From Halobacterium noricense (GTDB lineage Archaea > Halobacteriota > Halobacteria > Halobacteriales > Halobacteriaceae), in assembly GCF_021233435.1 (NCBI RefSeq), contig NZ_CP089468.1, positions 1,922,001 through 1,986,000 on the forward strand: a stretch of DNA of 64,000 bases, read 5' to 3'. The notes under the pieces are model-generated. The model worked only from the letters and a program-made list of their open reading frames with translations, searched no databases and was not told the origin of the DNA. Of this stretch, positions 31,724-43,215 are shown piece by piece (positions within the stretch are counted from its first letter, which is position 1; each line of letters starts with the position of its first letter). Position numbers and translations under genes: made by a program.

Positions 31724-33046
31724 TCAGTCGGCGTTCTCGGGCTGGCCGTGGAAGCGCTCGGGGAGGACGCGACCGTGCCGGTAGACGACGCCGACGAGGT
31801 TCGCGGTGAACACGACGAAGCCGGCGGCCAGCGCGACGCCACCAGCGACAGTGGCCTGCTCGGGCGCGATACCGGCCCGTCCGAGAATCAGCGTGACCGC
31901 GCCGAGTGTGGCGAGCGCGCCGTCGACGGCGGCGAGGCGGTCGTCGTAGAGGTCGTCTATCATCGGCACGGGCTCGAAGCCGAGCCGGTCGCTGTACCGG
32001 TGCACCCAGACGATGAACGGGACGACGTGGTACAGCGACCCCATCACGACGAAGCCGACGACGCCGACGAACAAGAGGTGGACGCCCGCGGTCGGGCCGA
32101 ACAGCGCGTTCCGGGCGAGCGGCGCGGCGACCCACTCACGTGCGGCCAGCGGACTCCACGCGGCGAGTGCGACGGCGACGACGGCGTACCGCGTGAGCAT
32201 CGGCGTGCGTTCGACCTGTCCCTCCGAGAGCTTTTTCGCGAGGAGCACGGCGAACGCGAGCGCGCCAGCGGCCATCACGAGACCGCCAGCGACGGCGAGC
32301 GGTCGAAGCGCGAGCAGCCGTCCCGTTGCGAGCGCCACGACGCCTGCAGGGTAGGCGTACTCGGCGTACGCGAGGAAGCGCTCGCGACCCTCGATTTCGG
32401 TCTGCGTGAACATCGTCGCGAGCTGGTAGAGCGCGCCGAAGACGGTCGAGAGAATTGCGCCGAACACGGCCAGCGTGGCGTGCGCTCCGACGACCTGCGG
32501 CCGCGTCACGCCCGCGAACGGCAGCACGGACGTCGAGAGGTCGAACGCGAGCACGAAGCCGAGCGCGGCGAGGACGACGAAGCAGGCGAGCGCGAACGCG
32601 AAGTGGGCCTCCGTAGCGTCGAACTCGCGGAACGGCGGAAGAGTGCGCGCGAGGTTGTACGCGAACGCCCAGATACCGGCGACCAATAGCCCGCCGAAGC
32701 CGTGAATCCAGTGGATGTTGGCGGCGAGGAACGCGCCCGCGAGCCCGGCGACGCCGACGGTGACGAGCACGAGCGCGGCGTTCGAAAGCCGCCGAGAGTG
32801 GACGGGGCCGTTCGACCAGACGGGCACGAACTGCGTCATCGCGCCCATGATAGTGAGACAGACCCAGCCCGCGAGTAGGAGGTGGACGTGTGCGAGCCGG
32901 GTGAACCCGGGCGCAGCACCGAGGGCGGTGGCGAGGCCGACAGCGCCGCCGGCGAGCAGGAAGGCGAAGCCGACGAGGAAGTATCGTAGTGGCACCGTCA
33001 TCGGTGGCTGCTGGTCGGTCGCGAGTCCGGCAGGGACGGCGCTCAT
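31724..33046 (-). CDS. Haem-copper oxidase subunit I-like membrane protein
   Basis: A 440-aa protein with about twelve helices. Conserved histidines occur within helices at positions typical of cbb3/NOR-type subunit I: RLAHVHLLLAGW, NIHWIHGFGG, QVVGAHATLAVFGA, and GVHLLFVGVVGFVVMGSLYHVVPFIVW. It is shorter than true catalytic subunits and lacks the usual HH pair of CuB/FeB, so it may be an NnrS- or NorB-like relative acting on NO or in haem-related steps rather than a full oxidase. The perfect palindrome 38 nt upstream of the ATG puts it in the anaerobic regulon. Confidence 0.75.
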   Translation of the reverse strand: MSAVPAGLATDQQPPMTVPLRYFLVGFAFLLAGGAVGLATALGAAPGFTRLAHVHLLLAGWVCLTIMGAMTQFVPVWSNGPVHSRRLSNAALVLVTVGVAGLAGAFLAANIHWIHGFGGLLVAGIWAFAYNLARTLPPFREFDATEAHFAFALACFVVLAALGFVLAFDLSTSVLPFAGVTRPQVVGAHATLAVFGAILSTVFGALYQLATMFTQTEIEGRERFLAYAEYAYPAGVVALATGRLLALRPLAVAGGLVMAAGALAFAVLLAKKLSEGQVERTPMLTRYAVVAVALAAWSPLAAREWVAAPLARNALFGPTAGVHLLFVGVVGFVVMGSLYHVVPFIVWVHRYSDRLGFEPVPMIDDLYDDRLAAVDGALATLGAVTLILGRAGIAPEQATVAGGVALAAGFVVFTANLVGVVYRHGRVLPERFHGQPENAD

Positions 33047-33084
33047 GACTGAACTGTGGCGGTGACGGTGTGTGCGAATTCTCC

Positions 33085-33096
33085 CGAACGTGTTCG
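33085..33096. promoter_or_regulatory. NarO-like palindrome upstream of the oxidase-like gene
   Basis: CGAACGTGTTCG, perfect arms, 38 nt before the ATG at 33046, just beyond the stop of the convergent-side HTH_10 gene. Confidence 0.7.
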
Positions 33097-33098
33097 GT

Positions 33099-33752
33099 CT
33101 ACGCGAGGTTCTGGTCGGCGAACTGCGGGAGGTTGCTCGCGAACTGCTTGATGGCGGTCTCCTCGGCGCGGTGCAGCGTCTCGCTGAGCGTGGACTTGGC
33201 GGTGCCGAGGTCGTCGGCGAGGTCGGTGAGTGTGCACTCGCGGGGCGTGTCGTAGTAGCCGGCCTCGATGGCGGCGCCGAGCAGTTCTTGCTGGCGCGGC
33301 GTCAGCAGGCGCTCGGAGTCCCCGGACTCGTAGAGGTAGCCGACGTCGAAGTCCATCCCGAACGCGTCCAGTTGGTCGCGCAGCGCCGACAGTTTCGCGT
33401 GCGGCGCGACGACTTCCAGGGTGGCGCTGCCGTTCGACACTTCCAGCGGCGGCTCCAGCGGGAGGCCGGCCTCCTGAAGCGTCAACAGCAGCAGCGGCTC
33501 GCTGGTCTCGAACTCGACGAGCACGGAGTCGTCGTCGCGTTCGAGCGGCTCCATGTCCTCGACGCCGTCGGCCTCGTGCATCTCGCGGAGGACTTCGACG
33601 ACGTCGGGGCCCGTGAGTTCGAGGAGCGCGACGCCGCGGTCGTCGTCGGGGAACGCCGCGAGCACGCGGAACAGCGTGTCGGGGTACTGTGTGGATATCC
33701 GCGAAATCCACACCGAGTCGGGCAGGTCGATGGTGAGTTGTGCTCGTGCCAT
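33099..33752 (-). CDS. Bacterio-opsin-activator-type (HTH_10) transcriptional regulator
   Basis: A 217-aa protein. The N-terminal part (LTIDLPDSVWISRISTQYPD ... LLELTGPDVVEVLREM) is the usual alpha/beta sensor-like region of the Bat/NarO/DmsR group. The C-terminal HTH_10 is LLTPRQQELLGAAIEAGYYD, TPRECTLTDLADDLGTAKST and LSETLHRAEETAIKQF. It has only one Cys, so it lacks the N-terminal Cys cluster described for NarO. The ATG at 33752 was chosen; one at 33770 is possible. A CGAAGATGTTCG palindrome ends 13 nt upstream of the 33752 ATG, covering the start region, suggesting self-control. It is divergent from a DUF2249 gene. Confidence 0.85.
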   Translation of the reverse strand: MARAQLTIDLPDSVWISRISTQYPDTLFRVLAAFPDDDRGVALLELTGPDVVEVLREMHEADGVEDMEPLERDDDSVLVEFETSEPLLLLTLQEAGLPLEPPLEVSNGSATLEVVAPHAKLSALRDQLDAFGMDFDVGYLYESGDSERLLTPRQQELLGAAIEAGYYDTPRECTLTDLADDLGTAKSTLSETLHRAEETAIKQFASNLPQFADQNLA

Positions 33753-33753
33753 G

Positions 33754-33765
33754 CGAAGATGTTCG
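33754..33765. promoter_or_regulatory. NarO-like palindrome at the start of the HTH_10 gene
   Basis: CGAAGATGTTCG, identical to the norB copy, begins 1 nt upstream of the ATG at 33752. At that position a bound protein would block transcription or initiation, so autorepression is possible. Confidence 0.5.
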
Positions 33766-33797
33766 TACATATCGGCCCCAACCTCAAGAAGTATTCC

Positions 33798-33809
33798 CGA
33801 ACTTGTTCG
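33798..33809. promoter_or_regulatory. NarO-like palindrome upstream of the second DUF2249 gene
   Basis: CGAACTTGTTCG, perfect arms, 38 nt before the ATG at 33848 and about 45 nt from the divergent HTH_10 ATG. Confidence 0.7.
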
Positions 33810-33847
33810 GGAGAACGCTGTGGGCGGCGGGAGCCGTCGGTGTAGAC

Positions 33848-34126
33848 ATGGCCACGACGACCGACTGGCACGCGCACCTCTCGGAGACGCCCGTGCCGCT
33901 GGACCGCGAGCGCGAACTGCTCGACGTCCGCGAGTTGGGACCGCCGAACCCGCTCGTGCAGACGCTGGAGACGCTACCGGACCTCGCCGACGACGTCGTC
34001 CTCGTGCAGGTCAACGACCGCGCCCCACAGCACCTCTACCCGAAACTCGACGACCGCGGCTACGAGTACGCCACCGTCGAAGCCGACGACGCCGTCGTTA
34101 CCGGCATCTGGACCCCGGACGCGTGA
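33848..34126 (+). CDS. DUF2249 domain protein, second copy
   Basis: A 92-aa protein with the DUF2249 pattern ELLDVRELGPPNPLVQTLET ... DVVLVQVNDRAPQHLYPKLDDRG. It is only distantly similar to the copy at 27611, so it is a separate paralogue and not a recent duplicate. It is divergent from the HTH_10 regulator and has a perfect palindrome 38 nt before the ATG. The ATG at 33848 was chosen because it gives that spacing and the family's start. Confidence 0.85.
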   Translation: MATTTDWHAHLSETPVPLDRERELLDVRELGPPNPLVQTLETLPDLADDVVLVQVNDRAPQHLYPKLDDRGYEYATVEADDAVVTGIWTPDA

Positions 34127-34198
34127 GCGCGAGTTAACAATTCGACCGCCGACTTTTATTACGATTACCTATTCTGCGCCGGTTCTATAACAGCCGAA

Positions 34199-34206
34199 TT
34201 AATAAC
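34199..34206 (+). promoter_or_regulatory. TATA element of the P-type ATPase gene
   Basis: TTAATAAC ends 25 nt before the ATG at 34232, in the place expected for a leaderless transcript. The rest of 34127-34231 shows no inverted repeat that I can support. Confidence 0.4.
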
Positions 34207-34231
34207 TGGGCGGTTCGTAGCCTCGACTAAC

Positions 34232-36594
<2,363 letters not shown>

Positions 36595-36598
<4 letters not shown>

Positions 36599-38709
36599 TC
36601 GTCGGCGGACGCGTCGGGGTCCGCACCGCTCTCTGCCACGGTCACGCCGACGGCGGCCGCCTTGTACTCGGGAATCTTCGCGCGCTCGTCGAGCACGTCG
36701 TTCGTGAGCGCGTTCGCCGACGCGTCCGCGAAGTGCGGGGTCGTCCACACCACGCCCTCCTTGATTGCCTCGGTGACGTTCGCGCGCAGCGTGATTTCCC
36801 CGCGCCGCGACTGGAGGGTCACGCTGTCGCCGTCCTCGATACCGAAGTGCTCGGCGTCCGCCGGGTGGACGTCGACGAAGTTCTCGGGGTGCTGGCGGGA
36901 GAGCGTCTCCGAGCGCCGGCTCATCGTCCCCGTGTTGTAGTGTTCTTCGAGGCGCGCCGTCGTCAGAATCAGGGGGTACTCCTCGTCGGGCGTCTCCCGC
37001 GGGGGCTGGTGGCGCACGCCCTCAATTTGCCCGAGGCCGCTCGGGGTGTCGAAGGAGTCCGCGTAGAGGAACTGGTCGCCCTCGTCACCGGGCTCGTAGC
37101 ACGGCCAGTGCAGGCCCGTCTCGCCGAGTTCGTCGTACGTCATCCCGTGGTAGATGGAGCACACCTCGCGCAGCTCCTCGAACACCGCTTCGGGGCCGTC
37201 GAAGTCGAAGCCCGCGTCCTCGCCGAACAGCCGGGTGCCGACCTCGGTGAGGATGTCGAGGTCGTGGCGGGTGTGCTCGTGGACGTTCTCGACGCCGCGC
37301 ATCCGCTGGACGCGGCGGTCCGTGTTCGTCACGGTGCCGCCGCGCTCGGCCCACGACGTCGCCGGCAGCACGACATCCGCGAACTCCACAGTCTCGGTCG
37401 GGAAGATGTCCTGGACGACGACGAACTCCGTCTCGTCGAGGAGGTCCGCCACGCGGTCGGCGTTGGGTTCGCTCATCACGGGGTTCTCGCCCATAATGTA
37501 GAGGCCGTGGACGGTGTCGCCGATGCTGTGCGTGATTTCGACGTTCGTCAGCCCGGGTTCGGTGGGAATCTCGAACCCCCAGACGGCCTCGACGGCCTCG
37601 CGGGCTTCGTCGTCGTCGACGGGCTGGTAGCCCGGGAGGACGTTCGGCATCGCGCCGACGTCGCTGGCGCCCTGCACGTTGTTCTGCCCGCGGAGGGGAT
37701 TCACGCCCGTCCCGGGCCGCCCGAGGTTCCCGGTGGCGAGCGCGAGGTTGATTTCATTCTGGACGTTGTCCACGCCGCAGGCGTGCTGGCTCATCCCCAT
37801 CCCGGTGAAGATGGCGGCGTTGTCCGCGGTCGCGTACACTTCCGCCGCGCGCTCGATGGCGTCGAGGAGGACGCCGCACTCCTCGGCAGCGGCTTCCTTG
37901 TCAAATCCGTCGAGCGTCTCTCGGAGGTCCTCGATGCCCTCGGTGCGCTCGGCGACGAACTCCTCGTCCACCCAGTCGTTCTCCAGGACGGTCTTGAGAA
38001 CGGCGTTCAGCAGCGGGATGTCCGTCCCCGGCTCCAACTGGAGGTGCACGTGCCGGTCGGAGTCGTGGACGTCGAACGACTCCGTGGTCTTGTTCGCGTG
38101 CGGGTCGACCTGAATCACGGTCGCACCGTCCAGCACGGCCTGTCGGAAGTACTGGCTGTTCGCGATGGGGTGTTGTTCGCCGGGGTTCGCGCCCTGAATC
38201 CAGAAGACGTCCGCCTCGTCGCGGAGGTCGACCATGCTGTTGGTCATCGCGCCCGCGCCGAGGCTCTCGCGGAGCGCGTACACTGTCGAGGCGTGGCACA
38301 TCCGCGTGCAGTTGTCGACGTTGTTCGTGCCGAACCGTCGCGCGAGCTTCTGGAGGAGGTAGTTCTCCTCGTTCATCACCTTCGACGACGCGTAGAACCC
38401 CATGCCGTCCGGGCCGTGCTCGTCCCGAATGGCCTCCATCTCGGCGACCACGCGAGAGAGCGCTTCGTCCCACGTCGCTTCGCGGAGTCTGCCGTCCTCC
38501 CGAATCATGGGCTCGGTCAGCCGGTCCTCGTGGTCGACGACTTCCGTCGCGGCTCCGCCCTTGATGCAGACGCGGCCCTCGTTGACCGGCGCGTCCCCCC
38601 ACGGTGCGAACCGGACGTCGCCGGGCTCGTCGCCCTGCCGGACGCTGATGCCACAGCCCACGCCGCAGTACGGACAGATGGTCTTCGTCAGTTCCGCCTC
38701 AGTCGACAC
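36595..38709 (-). CDS. Formate dehydrogenase-type molybdopterin oxidoreductase, alpha subunit
   Basis: A 704-aa cytoplasmic-type enzyme (no Tat signal) of the Mo/W-bis-MGD family. An N-terminal [4Fe-4S] is bound by CPYCGVGC and Cys48 (Cys12, Cys15, Cys19, Cys48). The active-site residue is Cys138 in NCTRMCHAST, where selenoenzymes have Sec. Later parts show VIQVDPHANKT, NPLRGQNNVQGASDVG, GENPVMSEPN and TTARLEEHYNTGTMSRR, the FdhF pattern. Partner beta/gamma subunits are not adjacent. It may work with tungsten or molybdenum supplied by the transporter whose binding protein is at 30379. Assimilatory nitrate reductase is less likely because of the NCTRMCHAST motif. Confidence 0.88.
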
Positions 38710-38821
38710 GCCGCACCGCCCCCGTTGTGGCTCCCGTCATGTGAGTCTCTAGTGGAGACTGTGGCAGGCAGTAGCAAGAATCTTTCCGCGACGCCGAGTC
38801 AGCGGGAACGACGCGGGGGCG

Positions 38822-39571
38822 TTACGCCCGTGGCGCTTCCACGAAGTCGAGGTCGACGGTGTCCAGGGAGACGAACTCCTCGACGAACTCGGTCGCGGGC
38901 TCGTGGTAGACGTCCGCGGGCGGCCCGACTTGTTCGAGCGCGCCGTCGTTCATCACGGCGATGCGGTCGCACATCGTCATCGCCTCCGCCTGGTCGTGAG
39001 TGACGTACAGCGCGGTGACGTCGAGGCGGTCGAGCAGGTCGCTCAACTCCGCGCGCAGCCGGGTCTTGAGCTTCGCGTCGAGGCCGGTCATCGGCTCGTC
39101 GAGCAGCAGAATCTCGGGTTCGATGGCGAGCGCGCGGGCGACGCCGACGCGCTGTTGCTGGCCGCCGGACAGCGACGCCGGGTCGCGGTCCCGGAGTTCC
39201 GCGATGTCCAGCAGCTCCAACAGTTCGTTCACGCGCTGGTCGCGCTCCGCGCGGCCGACGCCGTGCATCCGCGGGCCGAACGCGACGTTCTCCGCGACGG
39301 TCATGTGCTCGAACAGCGCGTACGACTGGAACACCAGCCCCGCGTTACGGTTCTCCGGCGGGACGTGCGTGACGTCGCGGTCGTCGAAGTAGACGCCGCC
39401 GCTGTCCGGCGTCTCGAAGCCCGCGACCGTCCGCAGTGTCGTCGTCTTCCCACAGCCTGAGGGACCGACGACGCCGAGCGTCTCGCCGTCGGGCACGGCC
39501 ACGGAGACGTCGTCCATCGCAGTCGTGTCACCGTACGCCTTCGTCACCGAGTCGAGTGTTACACGTGCCAT
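38822..39571 (-). CDS. ABC transporter ATP-binding protein (Fe3+/thiamine/phosphonate-type importer)
   Basis: A 249-aa ATPase with Walker A GPSGCGKTT, Q-loop FQSYALFEHMTVAENV, signature LSGGQQQRVGVARAL and Walker B LLLDEPMTGLD, H-loop VTHDQ. It is of the CUT2/Pot-type family that serves iron, thiamine, spermidine or phosphonate binding proteins. The C-terminal TOBE domain is absent, making it shorter than usual. It is the last gene of a four-gene operon, 2 bp after the second permease. Confidence 0.93.
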   Translation of the reverse strand: MARVTLDSVTKAYGDTTAMDDVSVAVPDGETLGVVGPSGCGKTTTLRTVAGFETPDSGGVYFDDRDVTHVPPENRNAGLVFQSYALFEHMTVAENVAFGPRMHGVGRAERDQRVNELLELLDIAELRDRDPASLSGGQQQRVGVARALAIEPEILLLDEPMTGLDAKLKTRLRAELSDLLDRLDVTALYVTHDQAEAMTMCDRIAVMNDGALEQVGPPADVYHEPATEFVEEFVSLDTVDLDFVEAPRA

Positions 39572-39573
39572 AG

Positions 39574-40485
39574 TTAGTCGCCTCCAATCGCGTCGAAGCC
39601 GCGGTTCCCGAGCCGCTGGAGGGCCACGGTGACCGCGACGACGATGCAGAAGAACAGCGACACCGCGGCCGCGGCCTGCGGGAACGCGCTGTTCGAGATG
39701 TGCCGCTGGAGGAACAGCGCCAGCGGCTGGGTGCCCTTCGCGTAGACGATGTACGAGAAGTTGAACTCCGCGGCGGCGAGCGTCCAGCAGATGATAGCGC
39801 CCGCGAGGATGCCCGAGCGCGCCTGCGGGACGACGACCGTGAGGAACGTCCGCGGCCACGACGCGCCCAGCGACCGCGCGCTCTCCTCGAGCCGCCGGAG
39901 GTCCATCGACTCGAACTCGCTGCGCACCGCCATCACCATGAACGGCGCTTTCAGCAGCGAGTAGCCGACGATGAGGCCGAAGCTCGTCGCGGAGAGGTTC
40001 GGGTACGCCCGCAGGAACGCGACGCCGAGAACGACGCCGGGCACCAGCGGGAGCACGGAGAAGGCGTCGACCCACTCCTTGCCGGGGAAGTCGTAGCGCG
40101 CGACGGCGTACGCGATGGGGACGCCGACGACGAGGTTGATGGCGACGCCGCCGAGCGCGAGCGCGACACTGAACGCCAGTTCTGCCGGCACTTGGACGCC
40201 GAGCGCGCGGCCGCCGAGCGGGAGTTCGAACAGCGTCGTCCACCCCATGCTGCGCTGGGAGCCGATGGTGTCCGCGAGCCCGAGCACCACCCGCCAGTTT
40301 TCGAGTGTCACGAACCCCTGCGGGACGACGCCGGTCATCCGCGTGGCGAACGACCCGGCGAACGTGTACACGACCGGCAGGATGAGGAACGCGACGGTCG
40401 CTACGAGCACGGCGACGACGGCGACGCGGCCGAACCGGCGGGAGGGCGCGACGCTGCGATTCGCGGGCGACGCGTCGGCGCTCAC
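39574..40485 (-). CDS. ABC importer permease, second
   Basis: A 303-aa permease with six helices and the EAA loop (RRLEESARSLGASWPRTFLTVVVP). It starts with GTG overlapping the stop of the first permease (GTGA). An initial short helix ADASPANRS... precedes the first membrane segment RVAVVAVLVATVAFLILPVVY. It pairs with the permease at 40482. Confidence 0.9.
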   Translation of the reverse strand: MSADASPANRSVAPSRRFGRVAVVAVLVATVAFLILPVVYTFAGSFATRMTGVVPQGFVTLENWRVVLGLADTIGSQRSMGWTTLFELPLGGRALGVQVPAELAFSVALALGGVAINLVVGVPIAYAVARYDFPGKEWVDAFSVLPLVPGVVLGVAFLRAYPNLSATSFGLIVGYSLLKAPFMVMAVRSEFESMDLRRLEESARSLGASWPRTFLTVVVPQARSGILAGAIICWTLAAAEFNFSYIVYAKGTQPLALFLQRHISNSAFPQAAAAVSLFFCIVVAVTVALQRLGNRGFDAIGGD

Positions 40486-41387
40486 AGCCCCACCTCCGCC
40501 TCGGTGTACCGGAGCGCGAGCGCGGTGAACGCGAACGCGAACACGAAGTACGCGACCGCCATCGCGCCCGCCACGCGGAGGTTGTAACCGGGGCCGAGCT
40601 CGCGGGAAATTTGGAGCGTCCAGACGACGAGGCTCTGAATCACGAGCAGCGTGCCGAAGATGGCGAGCGCGGTGCGGAACGTCAACACCAGCGCGCCCGT
40701 GATGGCGGGTCGAATCGCGGGGAGCGTGACGTAGCGGAACGTCTGGAACGGCGTCGCGCCGAGGCTCTGGGCGGCTTCCTCGGGGCAGTCGTCGACCTCG
40801 GCGTACGCGCCGCGGAGGATGAGCGTCGCGCGCGGAATCATCGAGTAGAGGTACGCCAGGAACAGCCCGCGCGTGGTCGTGCCGAACGCGACGTCGAGCG
40901 GGCCGGCCGTGGAGAACGCCGCGACGACGCTCGTGACGAGCCCGGAGTTTCCGACGAGCACGAGCACCATGAACGCCGCGACGATGCCCGGGAGGCTGAT
41001 GGGGAACGAGACCAGCGTGACGAGCAGGTCGCTGGCGGGGAGGTCGTACTTTTCGAGGGCGTGCGCGAGCGGGACCGCGAGCCCCACGGCGGTTACCGTC
41101 GTCCCGGCCGCGAACCACAGCGTGTTGACCGCGACGCCGCGGTAGTAGGGGTCCGTGAACAGCGTCTCGTAGGCCGCGAGCGTGAACCCGACCGACTCGT
41201 AGGTCTCCGTGGAGACGCTGATGCGCGCGACCTCCGCGAGCGGGTACGCGCCCGCGACGACCGCGAGCACGGCGAACGGCAGGCACAGCGCGAGGATGCG
41301 GCGTCGTTCGCGGTCGCGCTCCGTGACCGGCGTCAGCAGCCAGTCCGGGGCGGTCACGGAGTCGACGAGCCGGCCCGCAACGGACAT
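40482..41387 (-). CDS. ABC importer permease, first
   Basis: A 301-aa permease with six helices; the EAA-loop is CPEEAAQSLGATPFQTFRYVTLP. The start ATG at 41387 overlaps the stop of the binding-protein gene (ATGA). Both permeases belong to the same family, usual for Fe3+/thiamine/phosphonate importers. Substrate is not readable from the permeases. Confidence 0.9.
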   Translation of the reverse strand: MSVAGRLVDSVTAPDWLLTPVTERDRERRRILALCLPFAVLAVVAGAYPLAEVARISVSTETYESVGFTLAAYETLFTDPYYRGVAVNTLWFAAGTTVTAVGLAVPLAHALEKYDLPASDLLVTLVSFPISLPGIVAAFMVLVLVGNSGLVTSVVAAFSTAGPLDVAFGTTTRGLFLAYLYSMIPRATLILRGAYAEVDDCPEEAAQSLGATPFQTFRYVTLPAIRPAITGALVLTFRTALAIFGTLLVIQSLVVWTLQISRELGPGYNLRVAGAMAVAYFVFAFAFTALALRYTEAEVGL

Positions 41388-42523
41388 CAGAGCCCCGCGC
41401 CCCGCGTAATCTCCTGAATAATCGACTCCTGCTGGTCGACGAGCGCGCCGTAGTCGACCTGGAACTCGGTGCGGTCGTACTCCGCGCTGTCGATGAACTC
41501 CTCGGGGAGTTCGAGTTCGTCGCTGCGAATCGGGCGGACGTACGCGTCGAGGAACTGCTGTTGGCCCTCCAGGGAGAGCACGTAGTCCATGAACAGTTTC
41601 GCGGCCTCGGGGTTGGGCGCGTCTTCGAGGAGCGCGTACCCGTACGGCATGTTGAGCGCGCCCTGGTTGCCGTTCTCGCCGCCGAGCAACGCGACGCCGA
41701 CGTTCTCCTCGGCGACCTCGTCGTTGTTGTGCTTGAGGTCGAGCCCGGAGTAGTCGTAGCGCACGAACGTCGCGTACTCGCCGCGCGAGAACTGTGCGAG
41801 GAAGTTGTCCGTGAACTCCGCGCCGCCGTCCTGAATCTCCCCGTAGTAGTCGATGACGGGCTGGAAGTCGTCCATGCTGCCGCCGCGGGCGTTGTTGATG
41901 GAGAGCGCGGCGGCGAGGCCGACGGCGGCTTGGGGCGTCTGGAGCGCGAGGTCCTGTGCGATGTCGGGGTGGAGGAGGTCCGCCCACGTCGTCGGTTCGT
42001 CGAGCCCGCGCTCCTCGTAGATGTCCTTGCGGTAGGTCACGGCGGTCGTCACGCGTCGCGTGGCGGTGACGTGGTGGTCGTCAGTCTTCAGCGAGTCCGG
42101 CACCTGCTCCCAGCCTTTGGGCTTGTACGCTTGCGTGAAGCCGTCGTTGCGGGCGACGATGCCGTACGTGTAGCCGCCGTTGTACCCGGAGTGGGTCATG
42201 TTGTTCTCGTGCGACCGCATGTGCGTTAGGGCCTCCCCGGAGGAGCGGTCGTCGTCGTTGACGGCGACGCCGTAGTTGTCCTCGAAGGCGGACATGACCG
42301 ACGGCCAGTTCATCCAGCCGGACTGCACGCAGTAGAAGTAGAGCTTCTCGGGGAACGACGACGCTTCGACGGTCGTCTCGTACTCCCCGGTGCCGACGGT
42401 GTAGGAGTCAGCGCCGCCACCACCGGACGCGTCGTTGGCGGCGTTGTCGGTGACGCAGCCGGCGAGACCGGCGGCCGCGAGCGCGCCCAGCGAGCGAACG
42501 ACGTTGCGACGTGTATCGGGCAT
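41387..42523 (-). CDS. Extracellular substrate-binding lipoprotein of the ABC importer
   Basis: A 378-aa lipoprotein with a Tat-like/Sec signal and lipobox (LAAAGLAGC). The mature domain has PTTWADLLHPDIAQDLALQTPQAAVG and FMDYVLSLEGQQQFLDAYVRPIR, the class C/type II fold typical of iron(III), thiamine or 2-aminoethylphosphonate binding proteins. A YDYSG stretch could be part of the site. It is the first gene of the operon, ahead of permeases and ATPase. A TATA-like TTATAAAC lies on the minus strand near 42556-42563. Confidence 0.88.
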   Translation of the reverse strand: MPDTRRNVVRSLGALAAAGLAGCVTDNAANDASGGGGADSYTVGTGEYETTVEASSFPEKLYFYCVQSGWMNWPSVMSAFEDNYGVAVNDDDRSSGEALTHMRSHENNMTHSGYNGGYTYGIVARNDGFTQAYKPKGWEQVPDSLKTDDHHVTATRRVTTAVTYRKDIYEERGLDEPTTWADLLHPDIAQDLALQTPQAAVGLAAALSINNARGGSMDDFQPVIDYYGEIQDGGAEFTDNFLAQFSRGEYATFVRYDYSGLDLKHNNDEVAEENVGVALLGGENGNQGALNMPYGYALLEDAPNPEAAKLFMDYVLSLEGQQQFLDAYVRPIRSDELELPEEFIDSAEYDRTEFQVDYGALVDQQESIIQEITRGAGL

Positions 42524-42638
42524 CGTGTGCCCGAACTACGACGCCGGTAAAACCCGTTTATAATAGCGTAACTGACGTTTTGGGGTCGCTCGCCCCCACG
42601 ACTATGCTAAACTGTGCCAAACGTAGCGGAAGTTCGGC

Positions 42639-43169
42639 CTACTGCACGCGGTCCGCGAACTGCTCGCGCACTTTCGCGACCTTCGGCGCGACGTTCACCG
42701 AGCAGTACGCCTGATTCGGGTGTTTCTCGAAGTAGTTCTGGTGTTTGTCCGCCGCGCGATAGAACGTCTCCAGCGGTTCGATTTCGGTGACGATGGGGTC
42801 GTCGTAGGCACCAGCATCTTCGAGGTCCGCGACGAACGCCTCGGCGAGGTCGCGCTGCTCGTCGTCGTGGTAGAGGATAATCGAGCGGTACTGCTCGCCC
42901 ACGTCCGGCCCCTGTCGGTTCAGCGTCGTCGGGTCGTGGACCTTGAAGAACACCTCCAGCAGGTCCTCGTAGGCGAGCTCGTCCGCGTCGTACTCGACCT
43001 GCACGACCTCCGCGTGGCCGGTCGTCCCGTTGCAGACCTCGCGGTAGGACGGGTCCTCGACGTGGCCGCCGGCGTACCCCGAGGTGACGTCCTCGACGCC
43101 GGCGAGCTGCTCGAAGGCCGCTTCCACGCACCAGAAACATCCGCCGCCGAACGTCGCAGTCTCGGTCAT
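42639..43169 (-). CDS. msrA: Peptide methionine (S)-S-oxide reductase
   Basis: A 176-aa enzyme that reduces methionine-S-sulfoxide in proteins. The catalytic GCFWC motif follows immediately after the ATG at 43169 (TATFGGGCFWCVEAAF), and the rest is standard: GYAGGHVEDPSYREVC, YDDLLEVFF-like YEDLLEVFFKVHDPTTLNRQGPDVGEQYRS, HQNYFEKHP. A single CxxC-distal Cys at the C-terminal region (AYCSVN) may be the resolving one. Confidence 0.97.
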   Translation of the reverse strand: MTETATFGGGCFWCVEAAFEQLAGVEDVTSGYAGGHVEDPSYREVCNGTTGHAEVVQVEYDADELAYEDLLEVFFKVHDPTTLNRQGPDVGEQYRSIILYHDDEQRDLAEAFVADLEDAGAYDDPIVTEIEPLETFYRAADKHQNYFEKHPNQAYCSVNVAPKVAKVREQFADRVQ

Positions 43170-43215
43170 AGCTACTCGTTCGTGGGCCCGGCAGTTAACA
43201 GACGCGGCACCAGCA

